Positions 53,166-62,335 of a stretch of 64,000 nucleotides of DNA are shown piece by piece. The first letter of the stretch is position 1. Each line of letters begins with the position of its first letter. Below the pieces are notes generated by a model. The model saw nothing but the letters and a program-made list of their open reading frames with translations, did not search any database and was not told the origin of the DNA. Origin of the DNA: Nitrospira sp. (GTDB lineage Bacteria; Nitrospirota; Nitrospiria; Nitrospirales; Nitrospiraceae); assembly GCA_015709715.1 (NCBI GenBank), contig CP054184.1, positions 496,001 to 560,000 on the forward strand. The letters run 5' to 3'. Both the position numbers and the translations under genes were made by a program.

Positions 53166-54466
53166 AATGTTGTTTTGAATCCTACCGCCGTGATCGTCAC
53201 CGTGGAGGCTGAGGCAGACGGGTCAGCGGCAAAAATGGTATTGGCTGATGTGCAAAGAGGTACGGCTAACGGGATCACACCACCCCCCATGTTCGCTGCT
53301 GCCGGGATCGTCATCAGCACAGAGCCCGCCGTCCCGTCTCGAATATCCACGGTCACGTTGGTCGCGCTGGAATTGCTAACCACTATGGTGGTGGCACAGA
53401 ACCTCACGCCCGAGCCTTGCGCCGCGACCACTGAGGTGGACGATCCATCAGTAATGCCCACCACGTTAGAGACTCGGTCCGCCAGCAACGCATGAGGGCG
53501 CACGATCTGCACGCCGGTAGATTCGGCGGCAGCTTTTCCCATAAAATCCCAATTGGTCCCGTCATGCACCATCGGGAAGGTTTGAATTTTGGAGACCGAG
53601 GGCGTAGCCGTGTCTTCGGCCATTGAGGCCGCAGATGGCAGCTTCCCACTCAATGTCGAGATCGCCGTGTTCAAGGTGTCTAGTTGAGTGGTCAGGAGCT
53701 TGAGTTTGGCATTCAGACTCCCATCACTCCCAGGTGTCGCAGGGGCATCTGTGGTTGATCCTACGCGCACGGAAATATCTGCCGTGGTCGCGTCGCGCGT
53801 GTACAGCCGACCTGTACTGTCGATCAGACACGGGGCATAGTCACCATCTGTGTCCGCCATCGAGGCTGCCGTATCTTTGCGGACGCACAGGATCTCCATC
53901 CCTGTATGGCCTGAGCTATGGGGAGAATCCTCTGCTCTGATCGCTGCCGCAATCGTGCCGGTGTCCGCGTCGATGGTGGTCAGCAGTCCAGTCTGCGCCT
54001 GCTGTTCAGCGAGCGAGGCGTCGCCACCACCGCCTCCGCTGGCTTGCGCCAGCCCTGGTGAGGCCGTTGTCAGCCTCCCGAAGACGTTGACCACACAGCT
54101 TGAGCATCCAGAAATCCGCGCGCGCACTTCCCCGAGGCCGGCCACTGGGCACTCATAATTCCCCGTTGACGTGGCCGTCGTACTCGCTGATCCGGTCGCC
54201 CGGTTCGTGCACCGCATCGACGAGAACGAAGACGCCCCCGCTGAACGCCCCTCAAATGTCACCGTGGCCGTGTTCGTCACTTCTACATCGAGCCCGATGG
54301 TCGCATAACGCGTCACAGAGACCGCTGTCCCGTTCCCGTCAGACGCTGCCGACGATTGCAGCGACGCCGTTTCCTGCTCTTCGAGCGCCCACGCAGGGGC
54401 AACGCTAACCAGCAACAGGACCAGGGCTAATGTAATATGAAACCGTTTCATGCTCGCTTCTGGCAT
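53162..54466 (-). CDS. Secreted fibre/decoration-like protein
   Basis: The 434-residue protein (start ATG 54466, GAGAGG upstream; 54451 also possible) has a Sec signal (MKRFHITLALVLLLVSVAPAWA), a beta domain with four Cys, a Gly-rich hinge, a short coiled coil (LTTQLDTLNTAISTLSGKL) and a C-terminal beta domain (ATTIVVSNSSATNVTVDIRDGTAGSVLMTIPAAANMGGG). The C-terminal domain resembles phage decoration or fibre proteins. It is the first of the secreted run and follows capsid genes. Confidence 0.55.
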   Translation of the reverse strand: MPEASMKRFHITLALVLLLVSVAPAWALEEQETASLQSSAASDGNGTAVSVTRYATIGLDVEVTNTATVTFEGRSAGASSFSSMRCTNRATGSASTTATSTGNYECPVAGLGEVRARISGCSSCVVNVFGRLTTASPGLAQASGGGGGDASLAEQQAQTGLLTTIDADTGTIAAAIRAEDSPHSSGHTGMEILCVRKDTAASMADTDGDYAPCLIDSTGRLYTRDATTADISVRVGSTTDAPATPGSDGSLNAKLKLLTTQLDTLNTAISTLSGKLPSAASMAEDTATPSVSKIQTFPMVHDGTNWDFMGKAAAESTGVQIVRPHALLADRVSNVVGITDGSSTSVVAAQGSGVRFCATTIVVSNSSATNVTVDIRDGTAGSVLMTIPAAANMGGGVIPLAVPLCTSANTIFAADPSASASTVTITAVGFKTTL

Positions 54467-54515
54467 AGCATCCTCTCGGCAGGGGGAGCGCAACGGCTCC
54501 CCCTGCATTCGATCC

Positions 54516-55316
54516 TTACAGCGGCAATTTCTGATACCGCAGGTAGAAGTACCCCGCCGCGGTATCGGATCCGGCCGACCCGGTATAAGAAAGCGACTTC
54601 GCCACTCCATCAGTCCGGTACTGCTTCGACGTGGTGCCTCCGACCGTCGCCACCGCATCCGCGCCGGCAATCGTCGTGGTGAGCAAAGCGCCCACGTAGT
54701 TAGTGCCCAGGTAATCGATGTTCGTACCGCCGGTGATCTGCGGCAGCAACACCACCAGGCCAGCCGTTGCCACCGACGCCGCGGCAATGAAACCGTTCGC
54801 ATCGCCACCTGACTCCGACGCCAGGATGCCGAAATCGATCGTTTCGGTCGCATCCTCTGTCGTCACACGCAAGAGCGGACTGTGCATGTCCAAGAAACAG
54901 CCGGCCGGCAGATCCAGGCCGGTATCCGTCTCCGTGTTGTTACTCGCCCCGAAGGGGATCGCCAACAGCTGAAAACAGTTCAGGCTGTTGATGGGGATGA
55001 TCTTATTCGCGTTTGCAGCCAGCGATTGCAGACCAAACGCGCGACCTCCCGCCGTGACTCCGGTAATGTCGACCGATGTCACCGTATTGGCCGTATAGAA
55101 CTTGGCCCGGCCATCGGTGAAGGTCAGGACGGCCATGCCACCCGTCGCCGACACCACCGTTCCGTTCCCATCGCTATACACGGTCGGGCTCGTCGGAGAA
55201 CCCGCCGTCAAGACAATCAGTTTCCCGGAATCGTCATCGATATTCGGGACAGACTTGCCGAGGTTCGGCAGCATGTCTTTTAACTCTAGGACCCATTCAG
55301 TGAGTAACAGGCTCAT
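54516..55316 (-). CDS. Phage structural protein, beta-rich
   Basis: The 266-residue protein has no signal peptide and is made of short strands and Gly/Ala/Thr-rich turns (VNIDDDSGKLIVLTAGSPTSP, GLQSLAANANKIIPINSLNCFQLLAIPFG, DIDYLGTNYVGALLTTTIAGADAVATVGG). It lies between the secreted run and the small decoration-like gene. A capsid or neck structural role is inferred from its position. I do not recognise the family. Confidence 0.5.
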   Translation of the reverse strand: MSLLLTEWVLELKDMLPNLGKSVPNIDDDSGKLIVLTAGSPTSPTVYSDGNGTVVSATGGMAVLTFTDGRAKFYTANTVTSVDITGVTAGGRAFGLQSLAANANKIIPINSLNCFQLLAIPFGASNNTETDTGLDLPAGCFLDMHSPLLRVTTEDATETIDFGILASESGGDANGFIAAASVATAGLVVLLPQITGGTNIDYLGTNYVGALLTTTIAGADAVATVGGTTSKQYRTDGVAKSLSYTGSAGSDTAAGYFYLRYQKLPL

Positions 55317-55328
55317 TGGTTCTCTCCT

Positions 55329-55592
55329 TTACGCCTCTGGATGCCCGTACGCGACCCAATCCACTCGGTCGGTCCCGGTTCCAGTGATCGTGAACGTATT
55401 CCCTGACACCGCGGACACCCGCGCGGCATTCGCCGTCTGAGACGACGCAATGGCCATGTGCACTTTCCGCATGAACGGAATAGTGACAACCGCCGTTCCG
55501 CCAGTCAGGGCCACGCTTCCTTTCGCCATCGGCAGCACGTGGCCGATCTTTTCGACCTTCTCAATCGCATCTGCCGCATAATGAAATGCCAT
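55329..55592 (-). CDS. Small capsid-associated protein
   Basis: The 87-residue protein (MAFHYAADAIEKVEKIGHVLPMAKGSVAL...) is beta-rich with a short N-terminal helix. It lies just downstream of the major capsid gene (11-bp gap). The size and position suggest a capsid decoration or stabilising protein. No family is recognised. Confidence 0.5.
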   Translation of the reverse strand: MAFHYAADAIEKVEKIGHVLPMAKGSVALTGGTAVVTIPFMRKVHMAIASSQTANAARVSAVSGNTFTITGTGTDRVDWVAYGHPEA

Positions 55593-55603
55593 GGTGCCCT
55601 CCC

Positions 55604-56683
55604 TTACGCGTCAGGTTCCGCAGCCGCGAAATAGTGAATGACGGCATTGTCCTCGTTCGTGCTGCCATCTTCCGCGTTGCGGTCGTAGACCACCTTACTG
55701 ATGCCGTTGATTTCATGATGCTCGAGACCGAGGTCCTTCCCGTAGTTGGACACTTCCTCGGTGATCTTGCCGTGCTGCGCCCAGGCCACGACCGCGGCTT
55801 GCGCGCCCATGAACAAGTTGTGCGCCACATCGATGCTGCTATCCCCGGCATCTGGCAGGACCTGGACGCCTTCCCATCGATAGATGAGCACGCCCTCATA
55901 CCCGCCAAGGAACGAGGAACCGGTATAGAGCGGAGAGTTTTGCGGCGCCATCGCCGGCAACAACAACATCGGATTCTTCCAGGCTGGATCGTCCTTCGTG
56001 AGATCGCGCGCGCAATAGGTATGCAACACGAGCACATACCACCGCTGGATCCCGTCGCCGACCATCACCTTGTACGGGCGAATCTTGGCCGTCGCATTGC
56101 CGCCCAGGATTTCCGCCTTGCGGGTGAGTTTGCCGATCGTGTCGATCGTCACCTTGTCGTCGGTATTGTCGACGTTCCCCAGCGCGGTCGCATGGGTCGC
56201 ATGCCAGTTGGAATCGAGCTTTCCATACTGGTAGCGACCTCGCACACGGCCAGTTGACACGTCAGACAGCGCCGCCGTGATCCGGTCATCGTGGCGCAGC
56301 TGCCGCTTGTCCTTCAGCCCGGAGCGCATGGATTCGATGATGCCAAACGCCACGCGCTGCTGTGACAAGGGAATGTTCTCGTACTTCACGGCGACCTTGT
56401 CGTCATCGACGCTCATCCGGAAGTTATAGAACTGCATCGACCCTTCATTGCCGGTCGTCTTCACGTTCCCGGTAATGACGCCACCAGAAATTTGCGAGCG
56501 AATGCTGGTATTGATCGCATCGCCAGGACCCTTGCCCAGGTCCTCATTAAGCTGGATCAGAGCATTGTCGGACGTGCCCATCCACCGCGACCAAAACTGA
56601 TCGCGCAAGTATTCCTCATTCACGCTCGCTTCCCACTGTTCAGGGACTACGCCCTGAGAGGTGAGGATTTCCCGTAATGCCAT
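55604..56683 (-). CDS. Major capsid protein (N4-gp56/DUF4043 family)
   Basis: The 359-residue protein has the N4-gp56-type capsid sequence pattern: WMGTSDNALIQLNEDLGKGPGDAINTSI, the NIPLSQQRVAFGI block, RWYVLVLHTYCARDLTKDDPAWK and SSFLGGYEGVLIYRWEGVQVLP, with the C-terminal HNLFMGAQAAVVAWAQHG. It forms the icosahedral shell. It is preceded by a scaffold gene and followed by a decoration-like gene. Confidence 0.85.
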   Translation of the reverse strand: MALREILTSQGVVPEQWEASVNEEYLRDQFWSRWMGTSDNALIQLNEDLGKGPGDAINTSIRSQISGGVITGNVKTTGNEGSMQFYNFRMSVDDDKVAVKYENIPLSQQRVAFGIIESMRSGLKDKRQLRHDDRITAALSDVSTGRVRGRYQYGKLDSNWHATHATALGNVDNTDDKVTIDTIGKLTRKAEILGGNATAKIRPYKVMVGDGIQRWYVLVLHTYCARDLTKDDPAWKNPMLLLPAMAPQNSPLYTGSSFLGGYEGVLIYRWEGVQVLPDAGDSSIDVAHNLFMGAQAAVVAWAQHGKITEEVSNYGKDLGLEHHEINGISKVVYDRNAEDGSTNEDNAVIHYFAAAEPDA

Positions 56684-56706
56684 GGTGTCGTTCTCCTCCT
56701 ACGCCG

Positions 56707-57522
56707 TCACACGCTGTTGTGCTTAAACATGCCGGCCACACTGAACGACTGCGGGGTTGAATCCGTCTTCTCGTCCCCGGCCGGCTTCACATGGCTGAGT
56801 GTCGGCGCAGCGGCTTTCTTTTTCTCTTTGCCGCTGACTTCGGTTTGAAATTCTTTGAAGAGAATCGGACGCAAGATTTCTTTCGCCTTCTCGAGCACGG
56901 CCTCTTTGGTCCGGCCAAATTCCGTCAGGACTTCCTCCTCCGCGACGATCGCCAGGACTTCATGCACTGGCTTTTCGGCGCTCAGGACTCGATTCGCCAA
57001 CCAGGGTTTCCGGCTGGCAATCTGCTTATAGGGCCCGGTCTCTTCGTACGCCGTCTTCCGCACAAACTCATCACCGTACTCTTCAATCGCTTCGGCTTCT
57101 GAGTCGGCAGACCGCTGCTTGAAAGCTTCCCAGGCCTCTTTCGCCTTGTCCTCATCGGTTTTTTTGTCGGGATCCTTGCCGTCGAGCTTGTCACTGATGT
57201 CCTGCATCTGCTTGCGCAGTTGATCATTCTGACGTTTCAGCTCTGCGACATTCCGGCCGAGTTTGAGATTCGCTTTGGTCTGGTCCGACAGCTCTTTCTT
57301 AAGCTGTTCGGGAGACTTTTCTTTCTCGCCCTTGGTCTCTTCGGTTTTCTTCTCTGCTTCGCCTTGGGCAGCCTTGCCGGCCGGTTCCGCAGCGGTTTCT
57401 TTGCTCTGATGTTCCGATCCTGGTACTTTGCCCTGTTCCTCGGCGCGTTTCGCCCGCTTATCGGCGAAGGCCTGGAGTTCAGGGTTGACACCGGGAACAG
57501 GATCAGTGGCGACGACAGACAT
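56707..57522 (-). CDS. Capsid scaffolding protein
   Basis: The 271-residue protein is highly charged and helical: a Glu/Lys-rich N-half (PAGKAAQGEAEKKTEETKGEKEKSPEQLKKELSDQTKANLKLGRNVAELKRQNDQLRKQMQD) forms a coiled coil. The C-terminus is basic and ends VAGMFKHNSV. This composition and its position between portal and capsid genes are typical of scaffolding proteins. ATG 57522 follows GGGAGAGC. Confidence 0.7.
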   Translation of the reverse strand: MSVVATDPVPGVNPELQAFADKRAKRAEEQGKVPGSEHQSKETAAEPAGKAAQGEAEKKTEETKGEKEKSPEQLKKELSDQTKANLKLGRNVAELKRQNDQLRKQMQDISDKLDGKDPDKKTDEDKAKEAWEAFKQRSADSEAEAIEEYGDEFVRKTAYEETGPYKQIASRKPWLANRVLSAEKPVHEVLAIVAEEEVLTEFGRTKEAVLEKAKEILRPILFKEFQTEVSGKEKKKAAAPTLSHVKPAGDEKTDSTPQSFSVAGMFKHNSV

Positions 57523-57536
57523 ACGCTCTCCCTTCG

Positions 57537-57749
57537 TTACCCGCACTTCCCGAAGCCGACAAATGTCCGCTTGGGTTGCATGGTGATAATGCGCTCGCCT
57601 CGCTTCTCGTCGTCTTCCATCCGGTCGACTTCGTAGCGATGCAACGCGTTCTTGTCGCCCATGGCTTGTGCCAGGGCCTCCCGCACAACGCCCGTTACCT
57701 GTCTCGAGTCCCGGATACGATCAAAGCTGATCCGGATTTCCTTGCCCAT
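57537..57749 (-). CDS. Small protein between portal and scaffold genes
   Basis: This 70-residue mixed alpha/beta protein (MGKEIRISFDRIRDSRQVTGVVREALAQAMGDKNALHRYE...) starts inside the end of the portal gene (29-bp overlap). No family is recognised. The position suggests a minor head protein or an assembly helper. Confidence 0.5.
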   Translation of the reverse strand: MGKEIRISFDRIRDSRQVTGVVREALAQAMGDKNALHRYEVDRMEDDEKRGERIITMQPKRTFVGFGKCG

Positions 57750-59814
57750 TGTCCGCTCCCATCTGTGCCTGTTGATCTGCTGTCTGTGCCCGCGACTCCA
57801 ACATGCCTTCCATGGCCGTCTGCATGGCTGAGAGGTTCATCTTTCCCTGCTCGAGGGAAGCCCGCGTACCCTCTTTGATCTTCGTTTTTGCCAGGTCCGC
57901 CTTGATCTTGGCCATAAATGCCGCGTCTCCCGATCGCGCAGCAAGGAACTGAGCCAATTCCGGCGACTGCAGCTGCGTCATGGCCATGAACGCTTTTTCT
58001 TCGTCGCTGAGTTGCTCCCAGGTGAAGGACAGCGACATTTTGGGTTGGTTCGGCGGCGGCTGCGTCATGCTCTGCACCATCTTGATCAGCCCCTCCTTTT
58101 CGCGGAGGTCCGTCAGCTGCAGCATGAACGCCACCCAGGCCGGCCCAAATTGGAGCATCTGCGGCAGCTGCTCCCGCAACTCGCCGAGCTGCTGCTCGCG
58201 CAGCGTTTCGTAGTCCGGCGTATCCGATACGATAATGTCGTAGATCCGCTCTTTGATCGTCTCGATGTGGTTGCGAGTGAGCTGAATCACGCGCGCCGCG
58301 TTCGGGTCATCCGTCACAGCAAACGTCATCTCTTCGTCGTAGACTTCCCGAATCAAGTCCAGCTGCAGATAGGCTCGCGTCCGCCGATACAGGCGCAAGC
58401 GCATCACGCCAGGAGCCATAATCAGCCCCGTCATCTGCTGCTTGCGTGCAATGCCCGCCCCTGAACGTACTTCGGTCCGCATCCCCATGGATTCATCGGA
58501 AATGCCGGACACGCGCGGCATCGCGGCCTTGGCCTCCTGGAGCAGGGCCATCTGCGCTTGCCCAATGTCGACGTTGTCAGGAAACTGCACCTTGCCGTTG
58601 GCCAGCGCGCCGACCGCGACCTCCACATACCCATCCGCCTTGGCGTTCTCTTCTTGCGCAAGGTCAGGATCTTTGATCGCGTTCTCTTCGGCGATGATGC
58701 GCCGATTCGAGAGCATGTTGAGCGACTTGGACTCCCGCTTGTTGATCGCGTCCTGCAGAGGAATCAGCGTTCCGGCCGGCCCAAAGGGTTCGCCGTTCTT
58801 TCTTCTGTCCCAAATGAACGGCGCAAAGGGAATCCGGTTAATGATAAACGCGTCATTGTCCAGCAGGAGGCTCGCCGTCCACATCGCCTTCCAGACCTGA
58901 TCGACGATCAACGGCGCCGTCACAAACGAGTCTTTCGGGAGTGATTTCTTAATTTCTGAGAGGCTGGAGCGCGTCAGCGGCTCCGTCATCACCCGGGAAC
59001 CGTCTTGCGAGAAAATTTTGTACTTCCGGACCTTCCGCCGATACCATGTCTCGACGATTTTCAGCCGGCGCCGCTTCGGGTCCGTAAATGTCAGTAGGGG
59101 ATCATTCAGTACCCGCGCATCGACCCCGGTCAGGTCCGTCACATGGTAGCCGTGCCCGTTCGCGCACTGCCGAATCTCGTTTTCCTTGTCAGGAACCAGG
59201 GCAATCACGTCCTCCATGTCGAGCCACTTCACCCGATGCAGGTAACGCGCGTCCGTATAGTCCAGCTTCGTGAAAAACGGGTCCGGGAACATGAAAAACG
59301 GGTTTTCGGCCCGCTGGAAAATGCTGTTTTGTCCGAGGTCGTTCTCAATGACGCCCGATTCGTACCACCCGATGCCGCCCGTCAGCGCATCCAGCGATAA
59401 TTCCGCCTCAATGAACTCATATCCGTTCTGCTGGTCGGCGTGGCGGTTCAAATCAGCGAGGACGTTCGCAACGGGATCATCTTGCGGAGAATTGCGCCCG
59501 ATATAGGTCGTATTCAGGCGGGTCTGGATCAGCTGCCCCTGAATCCGGTCAATAATCGGCTTGATTTCGTTCCGAATCGTCGGCGGTTGCCCACGACGCT
59601 CGAGATCGGCCAACTCTGCCGGGGTCCATTGCTCGCCTTCCCGGTAGAGGTAGGCTTTCGACGCATTCTTGCGCCACGATTGCCACACCGGATGCCGTGC
59701 CGACTCCTCGTACATGCCGTAGAGGCGCGTGCACACCTCAACATCGGACTCCTTCGGCGTGTCCGTGCTTAGGATGTCGATTTGATCGTCAGTTGGTTTG
59801 CTGGAATACGCCAT
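57721..59814 (-). CDS. Portal protein (P22 gp1-like)
   Basis: The 697-residue protein has the P22-type portal pattern: EGEQWTPAELADLERRGQPPTIRNEIKPIIDRIQGQLIQTRLNT, GIGWYESGV, PFFMFPDPFF, IIAEENAI and VSGISDESMGMR. A C-terminal Gln/Ala-rich helix ends in the tunnel barrel region. It is the dodecameric DNA entry ring. The long size matches podovirus portals with a barrel extension. Confidence 0.85.
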   Translation of the reverse strand: MAYSSKPTDDQIDILSTDTPKESDVEVCTRLYGMYEESARHPVWQSWRKNASKAYLYREGEQWTPAELADLERRGQPPTIRNEIKPIIDRIQGQLIQTRLNTTYIGRNSPQDDPVANVLADLNRHADQQNGYEFIEAELSLDALTGGIGWYESGVIENDLGQNSIFQRAENPFFMFPDPFFTKLDYTDARYLHRVKWLDMEDVIALVPDKENEIRQCANGHGYHVTDLTGVDARVLNDPLLTFTDPKRRRLKIVETWYRRKVRKYKIFSQDGSRVMTEPLTRSSLSEIKKSLPKDSFVTAPLIVDQVWKAMWTASLLLDNDAFIINRIPFAPFIWDRRKNGEPFGPAGTLIPLQDAINKRESKSLNMLSNRRIIAEENAIKDPDLAQEENAKADGYVEVAVGALANGKVQFPDNVDIGQAQMALLQEAKAAMPRVSGISDESMGMRTEVRSGAGIARKQQMTGLIMAPGVMRLRLYRRTRAYLQLDLIREVYDEEMTFAVTDDPNAARVIQLTRNHIETIKERIYDIIVSDTPDYETLREQQLGELREQLPQMLQFGPAWVAFMLQLTDLREKEGLIKMVQSMTQPPPNQPKMSLSFTWEQLSDEEKAFMAMTQLQSPELAQFLAARSGDAAFMAKIKADLAKTKIKEGTRASLEQGKMNLSAMQTAMEGMLESRAQTADQQAQMGADNGQGNPDQL

Positions 59815-59875
59815 GCCGTCAGGGTAGACATGGCGCTCCGTGAATGAGGGGGGTGTCTGGTGACTGAAAATCCGT

Positions 59876-60049
59876 CTAGTTGTTCAGATTTCCTTGTGGC
59901 CTGTAATTGTCCTTAGCAAGATCCTCGTACGTTGTCAAGAGCTTGTCGACGGGAATCAGATTTTCCCGAAACATGATCCGCGCCAAGGCCAAATAGTGGC
60001 CCTTGGCCTGCCGAAAGAGCTGCTGCAACTCGTCTTGCCGTGGCGTCAT
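59876..60049 (-). CDS. Small protein between terminase and portal genes
   Basis: The 57-residue helical protein (MTPRQDELQQLFRQAKGHYLALARIMFRENLIPVDKL...) starts with an ATGA overlap on the terminase stop, which fixes the start at 60049. A longer frame from 60133 is antisense-like in composition. The function is unknown. Confidence 0.5.
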   Translation of the reverse strand: MTPRQDELQQLFRQAKGHYLALARIMFRENLIPVDKLLTTYEDLAKDNYRPQGNLNN

Positions 60050-61701
60050 ACGGTTTTCCAATTCTTGGCCGTCGGCCGGCCCCCGCTGAACCGCGTCCGG
60101 CGCCGCGCCGCCACCGGCATCCGCGACACGCACCGCCGCAGGAGGTACTCCCGCATCGCCAGCATGTCAGCAATGTTCGGCGAATTGAGCCCGCGGCCCT
60201 TCATTTTGTCCTTCGTCTCAATCTTAATCTTGCCCTGCACCTCCGCCCACTTGATCGACGTCATTTCCGCCACCGCCTCATCTACGAGCCGCTGCTCAAT
60301 GCCCCCGGGATCCTCTTCGGTCCGCTTGCAAATCTGAATATCCCGCGTTTCGGTCACGCGCTCCCGCAGCTGCCAGTACAATTCGTCCCGCAGCCGATGG
60401 TATCGCTCACCCTCAAGCGGTTTTTCGGATACGTCGATCGGATAGACGTTCGTCAACAGCTCAACATTGACCAACTGGTCATAGACTCCGCGCCCGAGCC
60501 CGATGACATCGACCCCGATTGCGAACTGCCGGTCATTGGTAACATTCAACAGGGCCCGCGCCAGGATCCCCTTGACTAACCAGCTAATCTCCGTCGTATT
60601 TTTCTTCTCGAACTCATGAATTTCGACCAGTCGCGGCCCTTCACTCACCCCGACAATAGTCTTGTCTATGCCTTCACCGGCCACATCGACCGAGATCACA
60701 ACGGGATCATTCGGCAGTGGGGCAATCTGGCGTTCCGTCGCCGCCATGGCATCATCCCAGCCGATCAACGTGTCCTCCGCCTGCAACGGCGGAAGCCCCT
60801 TGACGCGAATCCGGTAGACGTTCGAATCCTTCCCGTACTTCTCGGCCAGGGCCACCTGTGCTTTGTCGTTGAACCAGAAGTATTTTTGCGGGTCGGCCTG
60901 CTTGTACTTGGCCATTTCCTCGCCGTCCCAGTGCAGGCAGATCCAATTTTTCCGGAATTTCCGCTGGCTCTCGAGTGCGAAGCCCGTCGTCCGGGTCGGA
61001 TTGAAGATCTGAATCACCAAAGCCACCGGATCGGTGAGTCCGCCCTCAATCGGCTTGAACACGGCTTCCGGCACGCCCGAGGCTTCGGTGATCAGATACA
61101 GCACACTGATGGAGTGAATGCCCGCCAGCACCTCGCCTTGCGCATCCGGCGAGCTGTTCGGCTGAATCGTGCGCGGCCGGATACAGTACAGGTCGCGGTT
61201 CTCCTCCTTGTCCTCGATCTTATGCACCCGATTACTCTGCTTCTGGACCAGTTCCGGCAGATACGGGGATCGACTGATCCATTTCCCGAACTCTGGCCAC
61301 AACGTCGAGAATAAGGTAGGCCCGGCCGGCGCGGTACAGATCACTTTCGGCTGTCGCATGCAATTGAGAAAGTGTAATCCGAGCGGGGCGACCGTGCCCT
61401 CTTTGCCGAGCCCATGGCCCGCCATGACCGAAATCCCATGCTTGTCGACCACCTCGGCCTCGGCCGGCAGCAACGGCACGCCGTCCAGCCGTTTCAGCTT
61501 CGCCGTGGTCAGCAACCGATACGCTTCCCACAGCTCGAGCTGTTGCGGGGAGGGGCACCAGGCCGGAATCTTGACCCCTCCGACCTCATGCTCCGGAAAC
61601 ATATCGTAGGCCCAGGACAGCGGATCCAAGATCCATTGCCGCGCCCTGGCGACCTCCTGGCTCTCCGCCGACCGTGCCGGCATGCGCGATGCCTTGGCCA
61701 T
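60046..61701 (-). CDS. Terminase large subunit with diverged ATPase motifs
   Basis: The 551-residue protein has the layout of phage terminases. The ATPase part has GHGLGKEG where GHGxGKS/T is expected, and YLITEASGVPE where the Walker B usually reads IDEASGVP. The nuclease part has VVISVDVAGEGIDKT, IGVDVIGLGRGVYDQL and NIADMLAMRE, with the expected Asp residues. It packages DNA with the portal. The gene overlaps its neighbours by 1-4 bp. No small subunit is recognised in the window, so it may be one of the nearby small genes or lie outside. Confidence 0.8.
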   Translation of the reverse strand: MAKASRMPARSAESQEVARARQWILDPLSWAYDMFPEHEVGGVKIPAWCPSPQQLELWEAYRLLTTAKLKRLDGVPLLPAEAEVVDKHGISVMAGHGLGKEGTVAPLGLHFLNCMRQPKVICTAPAGPTLFSTLWPEFGKWISRSPYLPELVQKQSNRVHKIEDKEENRDLYCIRPRTIQPNSSPDAQGEVLAGIHSISVLYLITEASGVPEAVFKPIEGGLTDPVALVIQIFNPTRTTGFALESQRKFRKNWICLHWDGEEMAKYKQADPQKYFWFNDKAQVALAEKYGKDSNVYRIRVKGLPPLQAEDTLIGWDDAMAATERQIAPLPNDPVVISVDVAGEGIDKTIVGVSEGPRLVEIHEFEKKNTTEISWLVKGILARALLNVTNDRQFAIGVDVIGLGRGVYDQLVNVELLTNVYPIDVSEKPLEGERYHRLRDELYWQLRERVTETRDIQICKRTEEDPGGIEQRLVDEAVAEMTSIKWAEVQGKIKIETKDKMKGRGLNSPNIADMLAMREYLLRRCVSRMPVAARRRTRFSGGRPTAKNWKTV

Positions 61702-62030
61702 TACTGCACTTTCTTCTTCCGCGGTTTCGCCTTGACCTCAATCACCGTTTTCGACGGAGGCACTTCTCCGACTACCGCATCCGCTGCAATCCATGCCGCA
61801 TTCCAGCACGTCGTCTTCCAGAACTGCGGATTTAGGTCCTTCTGCTTCGGATGATGGAACAGGCCCTGATTCTCCAGCATGAAAATATAGGTGCGGTTGA
61901 ACACGTCCCTCTGACAGATATTCCACCGCTCCCACTGTTTTTTCGGCACGCGATACGAGTTCTTCGGCCCCCTCAGCCTCTCACGCAAGGACTGCACATT
62001 GAACACGTCATCGACAACGGACTTTATCAT
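61701..62030 (-). CDS. Small phage protein, possible terminase small subunit
   Basis: The 109-residue helical, basic protein (MIKSVVDDVFNVQSLRERLRGPKNSYRVPKKQWERWNICQRDVFNRTYIFML...) ends with a Lys/Arg-rich tail. AGGAGG stands five bases before ATG 62030; another ATG at 62060 overlaps the preceding stop. Its position directly upstream of terminase and its basic, helical nature could make it the small terminase subunit, but no motif proves it. Confidence 0.5.
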   Translation of the reverse strand: MIKSVVDDVFNVQSLRERLRGPKNSYRVPKKQWERWNICQRDVFNRTYIFMLENQGLFHHPKQKDLNPQFWKTTCWNAAWIAADAVVGEVPPSKTVIEVKAKPRKKKVQ

Positions 62031-62056
62031 CTGAACCTCCTGACCTTGCTTTCGGC

Positions 62057-62335
62057 TCATTGCGGCACCACCAGTCCCGGCGGGAGGTGAATGGGACTCG
62101 GCGCCAGCTGCGTATGGTGCTTCACCACGCCGTCCCACGCCTTCATGATGATCTGCTTGAACAGCGCCGGGTTCCCGATCGGTCCGACCACATCGACCTC
62201 GCCGTTCTCCAGCAGGGCAATCGCGACGATCGTCACCACCGCCTGCTTCGGCGCCGGCATCTCAATCACGAGCTTCTTGGTCTTCGGCTGCTCCAGCGCC
62301 TCGCCGTTCCGGAAATTCACGAGTTTGTTTGACAT
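62057..62335 (-). CDS. Small phage protein
   Basis: The 92-residue protein (MSNKLVNFRNGEALEQPKTKKLVIEMPAPKQAVVTIVAIALLENGEVDVVGPIGNPALF...) is alpha/beta. It has GGGAGG at good spacing from ATG 62335. A role is not visible; the conserved-looking strand-turn-strand suggests a structured protein. Confidence 0.5.
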   Translation of the reverse strand: MSNKLVNFRNGEALEQPKTKKLVIEMPAPKQAVVTIVAIALLENGEVDVVGPIGNPALFKQIIMKAWDGVVKHHTQLAPSPIHLPPGLVVPQ

